From an uncultured Prevotella sp. (GTDB lineage Bacteria > Bacteroidota > Bacteroidia > Bacteroidales > Bacteroidaceae), in NCBI GenBank assembly GCA_900315525.1, contig OMZO01000030.1:1-47761 (forward strand): a stretch of 47,761 nucleotides of DNA. The letters run 5' to 3'. The notes beneath the pieces are model-generated. The model searched no databases. It was not told the DNA's origin and saw only the letters and a program-made list of their open reading frames with translations. Of this stretch, positions 32,586-41,797 are shown piece after piece (positions within the stretch are counted from its first letter, which is position 1; every line of letters starts with the position of its first letter). The position numbers and the translations under genes are program-made.

Positions 32586-32649
32586 CGCAAAAAACAAGGA
32601 TGTAGGAAACAAATATCAAAAATTAAAGGTTTTAGTTGTTTTTTATCGT

Positions 32650-32658
32650 TAATTTTGC
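32650..32658 (+). promoter_or_regulatory. -7 box of the propeller/DUF362-GH2-GH2 operon
   Basis: TAATTTTGC only 7 bases before the ATG at 32666, implying a leader of about 5 bases. No clear -33 box. Confidence 0.5.
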
Positions 32659-32665
32659 CATCACT

Positions 32666-34822
32666 ATGACGAAAAGACTACTAATGATGATGTCGCTGAC
32701 GATGGCGATAGCCGTCTCTGCGCAAGATGCTGGGAAGAACCAACAATCAAAGATTGACACAAGTCTGGCACGGCACGATTTCTTCTATGCCGGGCAGAGT
32801 AAGCAACGGCGGATGTTCATCGTGAAGGATGGACAAGTCAATTGGTCGTATCAGGACCAATTGAAGCGAGGTGAGATCAGCGATGCCGTACTGATGAGTG
32901 ACGGTCATATCCTCTTGGCCCATCAATATGGGATTGCAGAGGTGGATGCCCAAGGCACGACCGTGTGGAACTATGCTGCACCGGAGGGTACGGAGATTCA
33001 TACCATTCAGCCTATCGGTACCACGCACGTCGTATTCGTGCAGAACGGCAAGCCCGCTAAGGCGGTGGTGATGGAGATTCCTTCCACCAGGATTGTCCGC
33101 GAATTTGAATTGCCGATCGCCGAGAAGGGTTCGGTGCACGGACAGTTCCGTAATGCTCGTCTGACTTCACGTGGCACGCTGCTGATTGCCAATATGGCCT
33201 TGGGCTGCATCCATGAGTATAATTCCGATGGCAAGGAGATAGAACGTTGGGACGGATTCCTGCCCTGGTCTGTTCAGGAGCTGCCTAAGACGGGCAATCT
33301 GTTGATCACAGGTCGCAAAGGTCATATTCAGGAGATCAATCGTCAAGGCCAGACGGTATGGGAGATCAATACGACAGACTTCGGGGTGACTCAGCCGCAA
33401 AAGACGATCCGTCTGAAGAATGGGCATCACCTTATTAATAATTGGTACAACGAGTGGAACAAGGAGCCGATGGATACGGCTAATGCTCCTGTGCAGGCCG
33501 TAGAGGTGGATAAGGATGGGAAGGTCGTCTGGCAACTGCGGGCTTGGAAGCATCCTGACCTCGGTCCTTCCACTACCATCCAGTTGCTCTCCGAAGCCGT
33601 TAATCGCGAAAGGATGTTCTTCGGTGAATTCAATCCACAGTTCCCCAAGCTCTTTGTCGGTCCTAACGAACCGATAGGCATTGGCAAGGGCATCCATCCT
33701 GGTCGTGTGGCCTGGGTACATAGTCCTGGTGTCGCCAACTGGGACGGCAAGACGGGACTCTGGGTGGAAGACCGCTGGAATAATCAGCAGAAGGCTGACG
33801 CCATGATACCAGAGGCTGTGATGCAGTTGACAGGTGAGGCAACGCCCCAGAAGGCCTGGAAGGCGCTCTTCCGTCATTTTAACAAGACCCGCGGTAGGGG
33901 CAATCGTGGCTATAAGCAAGGTGAGAAAATCGCCGTTAAACTGAACATGAATAATGCGATTACCCATCATGACACCATCGAACTTAATTCTTCACCTTAT
34001 GTGACCTTGGCCTTGGTGCGCTCGATGGTGCGCGATGGCGGCGTCCGTCAGCAGGATATCATCCTCTGTGAACCGAGCCGGGCTATCACGGACAGTATAT
34101 TTAATAAGGTACACAGGGAATTCCCGAACGTGACGTTCATCGATAATATCGGTGGCGACGGACGTCAGAAATGTGAGTATTATCCTGAGCAGATCGTCTA
34201 TTCGGTGGACAACGGCAAGATGGCACGCGGTCTGGCTAAGTGTATTGTCGATGCCGACTACCTGATAAACTCTGCCTTGCTGAAGACGCACTCAGGACCT
34301 GGGGTGACTCTGACGACGAAGAACTGGTATGGGGCGACGGACATCAACTTGCTGTGGCGTCAGAATGCGCATAACAACGTGAGTCAGGACAAGCGTCACG
34401 GGAAACCTGGCTATAAGACCTTCGTCGATTGGATGGCGCATAAGAACATGGGGCAGAAGGCCCTGCTCTTCATCATCGATGGCACTTACGGCTCACGCGA
34501 TGTGAACGGGGCACCCAATCCGAAATGGCAGAAGGAACCCTTCAATGGCGACTGGGCTTGTTCATTGATTGTCTCACAGGATGAGGTGGCTTGCGATGCC
34601 GTCGGCATGGACATCTTGATTGGGGAGTGGCCGGAGTTCGGCAGCATGAACTATTGCGATGAGTATCTGCGTGAGGCAGCTCTGATTCCCAATGTGCCCA
34701 GTGGCACCGTCTATAAGCAGGACGGCAAGCCTTTGACTCAGCCACTTGGTCTCTTTGAGCATTGGAACAATCAGAAAGAGAGGAAATACTCGAAATTGGA
34801 ACTTAAATATTCGAAACTATGA
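32666..34822 (+). CDS. Beta-propeller fused to a DUF362 domain
   Basis: A 718-residue secreted protein; the start at 32666 follows the -7 box and is followed by a signal peptide (MMMSLTMAIAVSAQ). Residues about 40-310 are repeating four-strand blades with D-G-turns and W residues (LMSDGHILLAHQYGIAEVDAQG, NLLITGRKGHIQEINRQGQ, AVEVDKDGKVVWQLRAW), resembling PQQ/arylsulfotransferase-type propellers. Residues about 400-680 match DUF362 (IAVKLNMNNAITHHD, CIVDADYLINSALLKTH, CDAVGMDIL). No ferredoxin-type cysteine set is present. The C-terminus repeats KYSKL twice. It is the first gene of an operon with two GH2 enzymes and overlaps the next gene by 4 bases, so a role in glycan breakdown is likely, but the reaction is unknown. 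Confidence 0.78.
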   Translation: MTKRLLMMMSLTMAIAVSAQDAGKNQQSKIDTSLARHDFFYAGQSKQRRMFIVKDGQVNWSYQDQLKRGEISDAVLMSDGHILLAHQYGIAEVDAQGTTVWNYAAPEGTEIHTIQPIGTTHVVFVQNGKPAKAVVMEIPSTRIVREFELPIAEKGSVHGQFRNARLTSRGTLLIANMALGCIHEYNSDGKEIERWDGFLPWSVQELPKTGNLLITGRKGHIQEINRQGQTVWEINTTDFGVTQPQKTIRLKNGHHLINNWYNEWNKEPMDTANAPVQAVEVDKDGKVVWQLRAWKHPDLGPSTTIQLLSEAVNRERMFFGEFNPQFPKLFVGPNEPIGIGKGIHPGRVAWVHSPGVANWDGKTGLWVEDRWNNQQKADAMIPEAVMQLTGEATPQKAWKALFRHFNKTRGRGNRGYKQGEKIAVKLNMNNAITHHDTIELNSSPYVTLALVRSMVRDGGVRQQDIILCEPSRAITDSIFNKVHREFPNVTFIDNIGGDGRQKCEYYPEQIVYSVDNGKMARGLAKCIVDADYLINSALLKTHSGPGVTLTTKNWYGATDINLLWRQNAHNNVSQDKRHGKPGYKTFVDWMAHKNMGQKALLFIIDGTYGSRDVNGAPNPKWQKEPFNGDWACSLIVSQDEVACDAVGMDILIGEWPEFGSMNYCDEYLREAALIPNVPSGTVYKQDGKPLTQPLGLFEHWNNQKERKYSKLELKYSKL

Positions 34823-37641
34823 TGAAGCGAGTGCTTGGGGCATTACTGGTTTTGGTGTCTTCGTTGGGTGTTGAGGCCCAGGTGGCGGATGCCTTCCAAG
34901 GTATATTGCCTGTGACGGACCCTCAGATGAAACGTAGCCTGAATGGGGAGTGGAGCCTGAAAGTGGTTGATGGCATAACTGACGATAAGTCTGTGCCGGC
35001 TGTCGACGGTTCATGGGGTATAATCCCTGTCCCTGGTTGTTGGGAAGCATATGGTTTCTGCAAACCCAGCTACGACAAGGCTCTTCCATTGACAGGTTAC
35101 TATCGCACGACATTTACAGTTCCTGCTGCGTGGAAGGGACAGCGCATAGCCATTCGCTTCGATGGTGTGCTCTATGGTTATGATCTTTGGATCAATGGCA
35201 AGGCCGCAGGCTCGTGGCGTTCTGGCTATAATACCGCTATCTTCGATATCACCGACTATCTGAAAGTACAAGGTGATCAGCAGCTGGCCCTGCGCGTCAT
35301 CTCCCAGTTTCGGGGCAGTGACTTCGACTATAACGACGACTGGGCTCCCAATGGCATCTTCCGTGATGTAACCCTTATGGCGATACCCAAGACACATCTC
35401 TCCGACCTAACCATCCGAACGAAGAACTCGGGTGAGGTCGTGATTGATACAAAAGTGGAACGTGCAGGCAAAGGTGTGGAAATCATGCATGAAATCTTCG
35501 ATGCTCGGAGAAATAAGGTGTCTTCTGGAAATACTTCCCATTTGACAGTCTTTGAACCCCGTCTCTGGACGGCAGAGACACCTTATCTTTATACCCTTCG
35601 CACAACACTTTCCCAGAAGGGCAAAGTCCTACAGACCTTTGAACACCGGTTTGGCTTCCGTGAACTGACGATTGATGGGAAGATCCTGAAACTCAACGGA
35701 CAGCCTATTAAGTTGCGTGGTGTCACCTGCCACTCTACAGACCCTCGCTCTGTTAAGGTCGTTAGCGACGAACTGACCCTGAAAGACATGAAATTGATGA
35801 AGGAGGCTTCTGTCAACTATATCCGCACGTCGCACTATCCTCGTGAGCCTCGTTTTTATGAACTTGCCGACTCGCTGGGCTTCTATGTCATCGACGAGGT
35901 GCCCTTTGGCTATGGCGATAAGAATCTGTCAGACTCCACGTTCTATCCTGTGTTGCTACAGCGGGCGCAGGCAACCATCCGTCGTGACAAGAACCATCCG
36001 TCGGTACTCGTCTGGAGTCTGGGCAATGAGAATCCCCTGACGGATATCTGCGTGAAACTCGGCAACTATGTGAAAAGCGAACTCGACTCTGGGCGTCCTA
36101 TCTGTTATCCGATGATAGGTTCTTATTTCCGAAAGTTCAACTATGACCTGCCGAAGTCGCTCGATATCTATACGCCCCACTATCCGACAACCTCCCAGAT
36201 TGCAGACTTCTACCAGCGGGCAGACCGTCCCGTCATCTTTACGGAGTATTGTCATAGTCTGGGCATCTCTTTCGAAGACCACGACCGCCAGTGGGAAATT
36301 ATCGAGCGGACCCCCTGGATTGCTGGCGGTTCTGTGTGGGAGTGGGTCGATCAAGGCATGCCTTTTGGAGGGAATTGTGAAAGGCTACGGGTAGGCGCGA
36401 CAGCGGGAATGAAACGATATGGCTACGAGGAGCGTGTCTTCACCTCTAACGACGGGGGCTTCGAGATGTATGGGAACAAAGGCACGGATGGCTTGCTCTA
36501 TGCCAACCGTATCCCTCTGCCGAATTACTATGAACTGCAGCACAATTACGCGCAGGCAACTGTCGCTGATAGTGTCTTGGTGTTTGATGCGGTCGATGGA
36601 AACCTGCTTCCCCTCCACATCCGCAACCGTTTTGACTTCATTAATCTGAAAGACCACGTTACGTTCCATTGGTATCTCTCGCAGGATCGCGACACGATAG
36701 CCCGTGGGGCCTTCTCGCCTGAGTGTGCACCTCATCAGACGGTAGAATATTCGCTTCCGCTGCCACAGGATCTGGATGTCTCGCGCATCAGTCTCCTTCA
36801 TTTCTTGATGGCTGACAGGCAGGGGCGCATCATCAATCGGCAGTCGATACCGCTGAATCCGTCAGACCTTACCCAGCGTCTCCTGGCAGGCCTGACATCG
36901 GCAACGGGAGACCCTATGGCAATGGTACAAGATGGTGTGCTGGTGCGTGCCGGACGGAAGGCAACGCTGGCAGAGACACTCAAAGTGGGGGATAAACGGT
37001 TGGAGCGATATCTGTTGCGCCTGTCGCCCGATGGCAAGAAGGCAGGTCCTGTGGCTGTGGAAATGAAGACCGAGCAAGCAGGGAATGCCACCCACTACAC
37101 CTTCTCTTTGACGCCAGACACGACTGATACCTTCCTCTCCGAACTCGGCATCGCCTTTCTGCTCGATGAGCGGATAGACCGTGTACAATGGATAGGCAAC
37201 GGGCTGATGCCCACCTATCCTGGCCGTTTCCGAGCTGGTCGTTATGGCTTCTGGTCGCTACAGAAGGATGACCTCTATTTCGAGGGTAATCGCCGCGGGG
37301 TGGATGCTGCCCTGCTGACGGGTCAGGATGGCGGTGGCATCTTGCTTTTCTGCCAGAACGGGAATGTCAGTTTCGAACAGACCGATCGCGGCATCGTGCT
37401 CACCTATAATGTGGCTGTTTCAGGCGAAGGTCCCAAGTTTGCCCGTACTGCCTTCCCCGTCATCGCCAAGGAGTTGGGTACCGTTACCGGAGATTTCTAT
37501 CTCTATCGCATCAGTCCCGATACAGTCCCCCAATTGATTCACGACCTCTTCGACCATCCGCGAACGATTCCCGCACCGTTCCATCCCTTCGTGACGCAAT
37601 ATGATACCTATCTGATGCGCTATAATGATATCGTAAACTGA
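34819..37641 (+). CDS. Secreted GH2 glycosidase (940 residues)
   Basis: A large GH2 enzyme with a signal peptide (VLGALLVLVSSLGVEAQ). Domain order: sugar-binding jelly roll (about 25-190, FRGSDFDYNDDWAPNGIFRDV), Ig-like domain, TIM barrel (about 290-560) with IRTSHYPREPRFYELAD, acid/base E404 in WSLGNEN and nucleophile E476 in FTEYCHS, then LacZ-like C-terminal domains including VQWIGNGLMPTYPGR, which recalls the small-chain domain of beta-galactosidase. Both catalytic acids are present. It overlaps the DUF362 gene by ATGA, indicating coupled translation, and ends 7 bases before another GH2 gene. Beta-galactosidase activity is the most likely; other beta-glycosidase specificities are possible. 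Confidence 0.87.
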   Translation: MMKRVLGALLVLVSSLGVEAQVADAFQGILPVTDPQMKRSLNGEWSLKVVDGITDDKSVPAVDGSWGIIPVPGCWEAYGFCKPSYDKALPLTGYYRTTFTVPAAWKGQRIAIRFDGVLYGYDLWINGKAAGSWRSGYNTAIFDITDYLKVQGDQQLALRVISQFRGSDFDYNDDWAPNGIFRDVTLMAIPKTHLSDLTIRTKNSGEVVIDTKVERAGKGVEIMHEIFDARRNKVSSGNTSHLTVFEPRLWTAETPYLYTLRTTLSQKGKVLQTFEHRFGFRELTIDGKILKLNGQPIKLRGVTCHSTDPRSVKVVSDELTLKDMKLMKEASVNYIRTSHYPREPRFYELADSLGFYVIDEVPFGYGDKNLSDSTFYPVLLQRAQATIRRDKNHPSVLVWSLGNENPLTDICVKLGNYVKSELDSGRPICYPMIGSYFRKFNYDLPKSLDIYTPHYPTTSQIADFYQRADRPVIFTEYCHSLGISFEDHDRQWEIIERTPWIAGGSVWEWVDQGMPFGGNCERLRVGATAGMKRYGYEERVFTSNDGGFEMYGNKGTDGLLYANRIPLPNYYELQHNYAQATVADSVLVFDAVDGNLLPLHIRNRFDFINLKDHVTFHWYLSQDRDTIARGAFSPECAPHQTVEYSLPLPQDLDVSRISLLHFLMADRQGRIINRQSIPLNPSDLTQRLLAGLTSATGDPMAMVQDGVLVRAGRKATLAETLKVGDKRLERYLLRLSPDGKKAGPVAVEMKTEQAGNATHYTFSLTPDTTDTFLSELGIAFLLDERIDRVQWIGNGLMPTYPGRFRAGRYGFWSLQKDDLYFEGNRRGVDAALLTGQDGGGILLFCQNGNVSFEQTDRGIVLTYNVAVSGEGPKFARTAFPVIAKELGTVTGDFYLYRISPDTVPQLIHDLFDHPRTIPAPFHPFVTQYDTYLMRYNDIVN

Positions 37642-37648
37642 TGATAGT

Positions 37649-40600
37649 ATGAGACTATATCGATCTGTTTTGTTAGTGCTTTCTTTCTTCCTCCTGACCA
37701 CAGCAGAGGCGGTGGAGCGCAAGAAGTGTAATTTCAATAGTGAGTGGCGGCTGCAGATAGGTGACTTTCCTGATGCTGCCACAACCGCTTTCGACGACAG
37801 CCGATGGCGGCAAGTCACATTGCCCTATGCTTTCAACGGCGACGAGGCTTTCCGCAGAGATATCGTTGACCTGACAGACACTATCTGCTGGTATCGGAAA
37901 CATTTTGAACTCAAACACGAGGAGATGGCCGGCAGGAAATACTTCGTCGAGTTTGAGGGCGTCCGGCAGGGGGCAGACTTCTATCTGAACGGTCAGCATC
38001 TCGGCTTCAGCGAGAACGGCGTGATGGCCTGTGGCTTCGACCTGACACCATATGTCAAGGAAGGTGACAACGTGCTGGCCGTGCGCTGTGACAACAGCTG
38101 GACCTACGAGTCGCGTCAGTATCAGAGCCGTTACCAGTGGAACGATCGCAACTTCAATGCCAACTATGGCGGCATCCCGAAGAACGTATGGCTGCATGTG
38201 ACGGGCAAGCTCTACCAGACACTGTCGCTCTACAGCAATCTCGGTACTACCGGCACCTATGTCTATGCCACCGATTTCGACATTGCCAACCACAAAGCAA
38301 CGATTCATGTCGAGTCGCAGGTCAGGAATGAGGACAGTAAACCGCGTTCGTTCCGACTCTTTGCTAAGATTATCAATGCAAACAACTACCTCTCGGCCAT
38401 TATCCCGGGTGAACGTGTTACCTTGCAGCCTGGCGAGACGCGCGTCGTCAGCGTCCAGCGGGAGCTGAGCGGACTGCATTTCTGGTCGTGGGGCTATGGC
38501 TATCTCTATACGGTCAAGACCTATCTGGCAGAGGATGGAGCTGATGCTAAGCCTTTAAACCTTAATGCAGGGAATGATGAGGTCGTCATCCGTACCGGTT
38601 TCCGCAAGACGCGTTTCGGCGAGGGCAAGATTTGGCTCAACGACCGTTGTCTGATGGTACACGGCTATGCCCAGCGCACCTCGAATGAGTGGCCGGGGGC
38701 AGGACTCTCCGTGCCAGCCTGGCTCAGCGACTATTCCAACGACCTGATGGTGAAGTCGGGGGGTAACGTCGTGCGCTGGATGCACGTCACCCCTTGGAAG
38801 CAGGACATCGAGAGTTGTGATCGTGTCGGACTGATTCAGGCCATGCCTGCTGGTGATGCAGAGAAGGACGTGACAGGACCCCGTTGGGAGCAGCGCAAGG
38901 CGCTCATGCGCGATGCCATCATCTATAACCGCAATAATCCCTCGATACTCTTCTATGAGAGTGGCAATGAGAGCATCAGCCGAGAGCACATGCTCGAGAT
39001 GAAGGCCATCCGCGACGAATACGATCCTCATGGCGGTCGTGCCGTTGGCTCGCGCGAGATGCTTGATATCGACGAGGCGGAGTATGGCGGTGAGATGCTT
39101 TACATCAACAAGTCGAAGAAACACCCGATGTGGGCGATGGAATACTGCCGCGACGAAGGACTGCGCAAGTACTGGGACGACTATTCCTATCCCTATCATA
39201 AAGAGGGTGAGGGACCGCTGTATCGCGGTAAACCCGCCCAGGAATACAATCACAACATGGACCAGTTTGCCATCGAGATGGTGCGCCGTTGGTACGACTA
39301 CTGGCTGGAGCGCCCGGGTACTGGCATGCGCGTCTCGTCGGGTGGCGTGAAGATTGTCTTCTCTGATACGAACACCCACCATCGTGGTGAGTCGAACTAT
39401 CGTACGAGTGGTGTCACCGACGCCATGCGCATCCCGAAGGATGCCTATTATGCCCATCAGGTGATGTGGAACGGCTGGGTAGAGCCGGAAGAGCCACAGA
39501 CCTATATCATCGGACATTGGAACTATCAGTCTGGCACTGTGAAGCCTGTCTATGTCGTCTCAACAGGTGATGAGGTGGAGCTCTTCCTGAATGGTCGTTC
39601 GTTAGGCAAGGGGCGTCAGAACTATCGCTATCTTTTCACGTTCGATAATGTCGCCTATGAGTCTGGCACCTTGGAAGCTATGGCCTCTGACGGGAGCCGC
39701 TATCAACTCGAAACCGCTGGAGAGCCCAGTCAGTTGAAGCTGACGGCCATCCAGAATCCTGAGGGCACGAAGGCTGACGGGGCGGACATGATCCTCTATC
39801 AAGTAGAAGTGCTCGACAAACAGGGCCGCCGCTGTCCGTCGGACGACCGTATGATTCACTTTGAACTGTGGGGTGAGGCGCAGTGGATTGGGGGCATCGG
39901 TGCCCGAGACAATAAAGCTATGCGGCGTCCCGATACTGATCGCAGGGAAGGCCTGCTCGATGCAGCGAATACCAAGAATGTCTCAGACAACTATGTGGGT
40001 AGCTATAACCTCCCCGTAGAGTGCGGTGTTGCCCGTGTGCTTGTCCGCACCACGCCCAATGCGGGTGAGATATGCCTCTCGGCCTTTGCTGAAGGTGTGA
40101 AGCCCGCCTATCTGTCAGTGAAGAGTGGGGCTGTGGATGCGGCGCACTATCTGCCTTCTCTGACCCTCCAAGGCCGTCTGGATCGTGGCGAGACGCCATC
40201 CGTACCTTCCTATACCGAAAAAGCTCGTGGCATCACGATCGTTTCGGCCAAGGCAGGCTACGATACGGAACATGCTGCCAAGAGCTTCGACGACAACGAA
40301 CTATCGGAGTGGAAGAACGACGGCCGACTCTCTACGGCCTGGATCACGTATAAGCTTGCCGAGAAGACCACCATCGATGATATCTGCATGAAACTGACGG
40401 GCTGGCGCCTTCGCAGTTATCCGTTGGAGATCTATGCCGGCAGACAACTCATCTGGAGTGGCGAGACGCCCCGTAGCCTGGGCTATGTACACCTGAAACC
40501 GACAAAATCCGTAAAGACCAACGAAATAACCATCCGTCTGAAAGGAGCCGGGAAGGACAAGGATGCCTTTGGCGGTATCGTCGAAGTGGCTGAGCCTGCT

Positions 40601-40699
40601 GCCGGCGAGCTCGATCTCTTCAAGGCGAAAGGTGGTTCTGATTCGGGAAACGAACTCCGTATCGTCGAGATCGAGTTCCTACAGACTTTGCATCGTTGA
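37649..40699 (+). CDS. Secreted GH2 enzyme with C-terminal discoidin-like domain
   Basis: A 1016-residue protein with a signal peptide (VLLVLSFFLLTTAEA). The GH2 sugar-binding domain (WYRKHFELKHEE, FYLNGQHLGFSENG), Ig domain and barrel are recognisable. The acid/base appears as E441 in YESGNES, with Y-E-S in place of the common W-S-L/W-S. The best nucleophile candidate is E498 in AMEYCRDE. Behind the barrel are a DUF4982-like segment (VELFLNGRSLGKG) and an Ig-like block. The last 170 residues resemble an F5/8 type C carbohydrate-binding module (SFDDNELSEWKNDGRLSTAWITYKL). The divergent active-site surroundings suggest an uncommon substrate. It closes the operon that begins with the DUF362 gene. 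Confidence 0.83.
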   Translation: MRLYRSVLLVLSFFLLTTAEAVERKKCNFNSEWRLQIGDFPDAATTAFDDSRWRQVTLPYAFNGDEAFRRDIVDLTDTICWYRKHFELKHEEMAGRKYFVEFEGVRQGADFYLNGQHLGFSENGVMACGFDLTPYVKEGDNVLAVRCDNSWTYESRQYQSRYQWNDRNFNANYGGIPKNVWLHVTGKLYQTLSLYSNLGTTGTYVYATDFDIANHKATIHVESQVRNEDSKPRSFRLFAKIINANNYLSAIIPGERVTLQPGETRVVSVQRELSGLHFWSWGYGYLYTVKTYLAEDGADAKPLNLNAGNDEVVIRTGFRKTRFGEGKIWLNDRCLMVHGYAQRTSNEWPGAGLSVPAWLSDYSNDLMVKSGGNVVRWMHVTPWKQDIESCDRVGLIQAMPAGDAEKDVTGPRWEQRKALMRDAIIYNRNNPSILFYESGNESISREHMLEMKAIRDEYDPHGGRAVGSREMLDIDEAEYGGEMLYINKSKKHPMWAMEYCRDEGLRKYWDDYSYPYHKEGEGPLYRGKPAQEYNHNMDQFAIEMVRRWYDYWLERPGTGMRVSSGGVKIVFSDTNTHHRGESNYRTSGVTDAMRIPKDAYYAHQVMWNGWVEPEEPQTYIIGHWNYQSGTVKPVYVVSTGDEVELFLNGRSLGKGRQNYRYLFTFDNVAYESGTLEAMASDGSRYQLETAGEPSQLKLTAIQNPEGTKADGADMILYQVEVLDKQGRRCPSDDRMIHFELWGEAQWIGGIGARDNKAMRRPDTDRREGLLDAANTKNVSDNYVGSYNLPVECGVARVLVRTTPNAGEICLSAFAEGVKPAYLSVKSGAVDAAHYLPSLTLQGRLDRGETPSVPSYTEKARGITIVSAKAGYDTEHAAKSFDDNELSEWKNDGRLSTAWITYKLAEKTTIDDICMKLTGWRLRSYPLEIYAGRQLIWSGETPRSLGYVHLKPTKSVKTNEITIRLKGAGKDKDAFGGIVEVAEPAAGELDLFKAKGGSDSGNELRIVEIEFLQTLHR

Positions 40700-40722
40700 C
40701 AGAGCGCAGCCTCTGGATTATT

Positions 40723-40815
40723 CTATGGTTTTATTGGTTGCGGCCTCAGCAGCATGACTTTGCAGACAGAGAACAATCCTAATAGACCCATAACAAGGAA
40801 TAGTTTTTTTATCAT
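40723..40815 (-). CDS. 30-residue hydrophobic peptide
   Basis: The frame MIKKLFLVMGLLGLFSVC continues for 12 more residues (KVMLLRPQPIKP) and stops. It is one membrane segment with a positive N-terminus and a lipobox-like FSVC, ending in a proline-rich basic tail. It is called because a full consensus promoter (40847-40877) sits about 30 bases upstream. A longer 72-residue frame from the ATG at 40941 overlaps the radical SAM stop by 8 bases and contains this peptide; the promoter lies inside that frame, so the short version is favoured. Its 3' end lies just past the convergent GH2 gene. Function unknown. Confidence 0.45.
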   Translation of the reverse strand: MIKKLFLVMGLLGLFSVCKVMLLRPQPIKP

Positions 40816-40846
40816 TGTCAGAACGATTACTTGAACAATACGGCTA

Positions 40847-40877
40847 CAAAGATACGAATAAGCGAGAAGAATACAAA
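40847..40877 (-). promoter_or_regulatory. Consensus promoter before the 30-residue peptide
   Basis: Minus-strand TTTG (40874-40877), 19-base spacer, TATCTTTG (40847-40854). The only clear reading frame downstream before the convergent GH2 gene is the small peptide; a short antisense RNA against the end of the GH2 mRNA is another option. Confidence 0.72.
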
Positions 40878-40933
40878 ATAAAACGCAATTTGTTTTGCAT
40901 TTCGCTCGGGTATTAACCATATCTCTGGTTGCC

Positions 40934-41796
40934 TTAGACATTTCCTAAATACACATATCTGATGCCCTCTTCAAGAGCAATCTGTTTTGCTTCCTTCAGC
41001 GTCTGGATAGGTGTCGGAGGCACGTTCTCCATCTTGTATCTTGGGAAGAAACGGCTGAAGTGCAGGGGATGGTCGGCGAGGTCGTTGTCCACTATCCAGC
41101 GGCACATCTCGCGGATCATCAGCCTGTCGTCGTTCACCTCGGGGATAAGGAGATTCGTCAGTTCTATCCATACCCCCGCATCGCGCATCGCCAGGATGGT
41201 GTCGAGGACTGGTTGCAGATGCCCGCCACTCACCTTCATGTAGATGTCGTCGCTAAATGATTTCAGGTCGATGTTAGCAGCATCGAGATAGGGTAGGAGG
41301 TCTTTCAGAGGCTCCTGACAGACGTAGCCCGCCGTAACGAGGATGTTCCATAGTCCTGCTTCGTGAGCCAGACGGGCAATGTCGGAGATATACTCCAGAT
41401 AGGTCAGCGGCTCGGTGTAAGTGTAGGCGATGCCCGGACTGTGATGCTCCATGCAGAGTTCTACTATCTGTCGGGGAGTGAGATCGTAATGGCCTACGAC
41501 AGAAGGTGCCACTTGGGATATCTCGTGGTTCTGGCAATTCAGGCAACGGAAGTTGCAGCCCGTGCATGCGACAGACAGACACGTCGTGCCAGGGTGGAAA
41601 TGATACAACGGCTTCTTCTCGATAGGGTCGATAGCCAACGAACAGGGCTTGCCATACACCTCGCTGACAAGCACACCCTCCTGATTGCGCCGGCTCCGGC
41701 AGATACCCGTCTTACCATTGGCTATCTTGCAGCGGTGGGGACAGAGCTGACACTCCACCTTGCCGTCATCCAGTTTCTTATAGTATTTGCACTCCA

Positions 41797-41797
<1 letters not shown>
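40934..41797 (-). CDS. AmmeMemoRadiSam radical SAM enzyme
   Basis: A 287-residue radical SAM protein. The cluster-binding motif is CNFRCLNC (C81, C85, C88), similar to pyruvate formate-lyase activases. The N-terminal ECQLCPHRCKIANGKTGICRSR supplies extra cysteines (C16, C19, C23, C33). Further family signs are YTYTEPLTYLEY, DAANIDLKSFSDDIY and HFSRFFPRYKM. The neighbour upstream encodes the fused MEMO/AMMECR1 partner; its stop overlaps this ATG in TGATG, so the two are coupled. The reaction of this system is not known to me. The protein ends at YVYLGNV, whereas many relatives continue some 40-60 residues with a Cys-x2-Cys pair; nothing like that follows in any frame. Confidence 0.87.
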
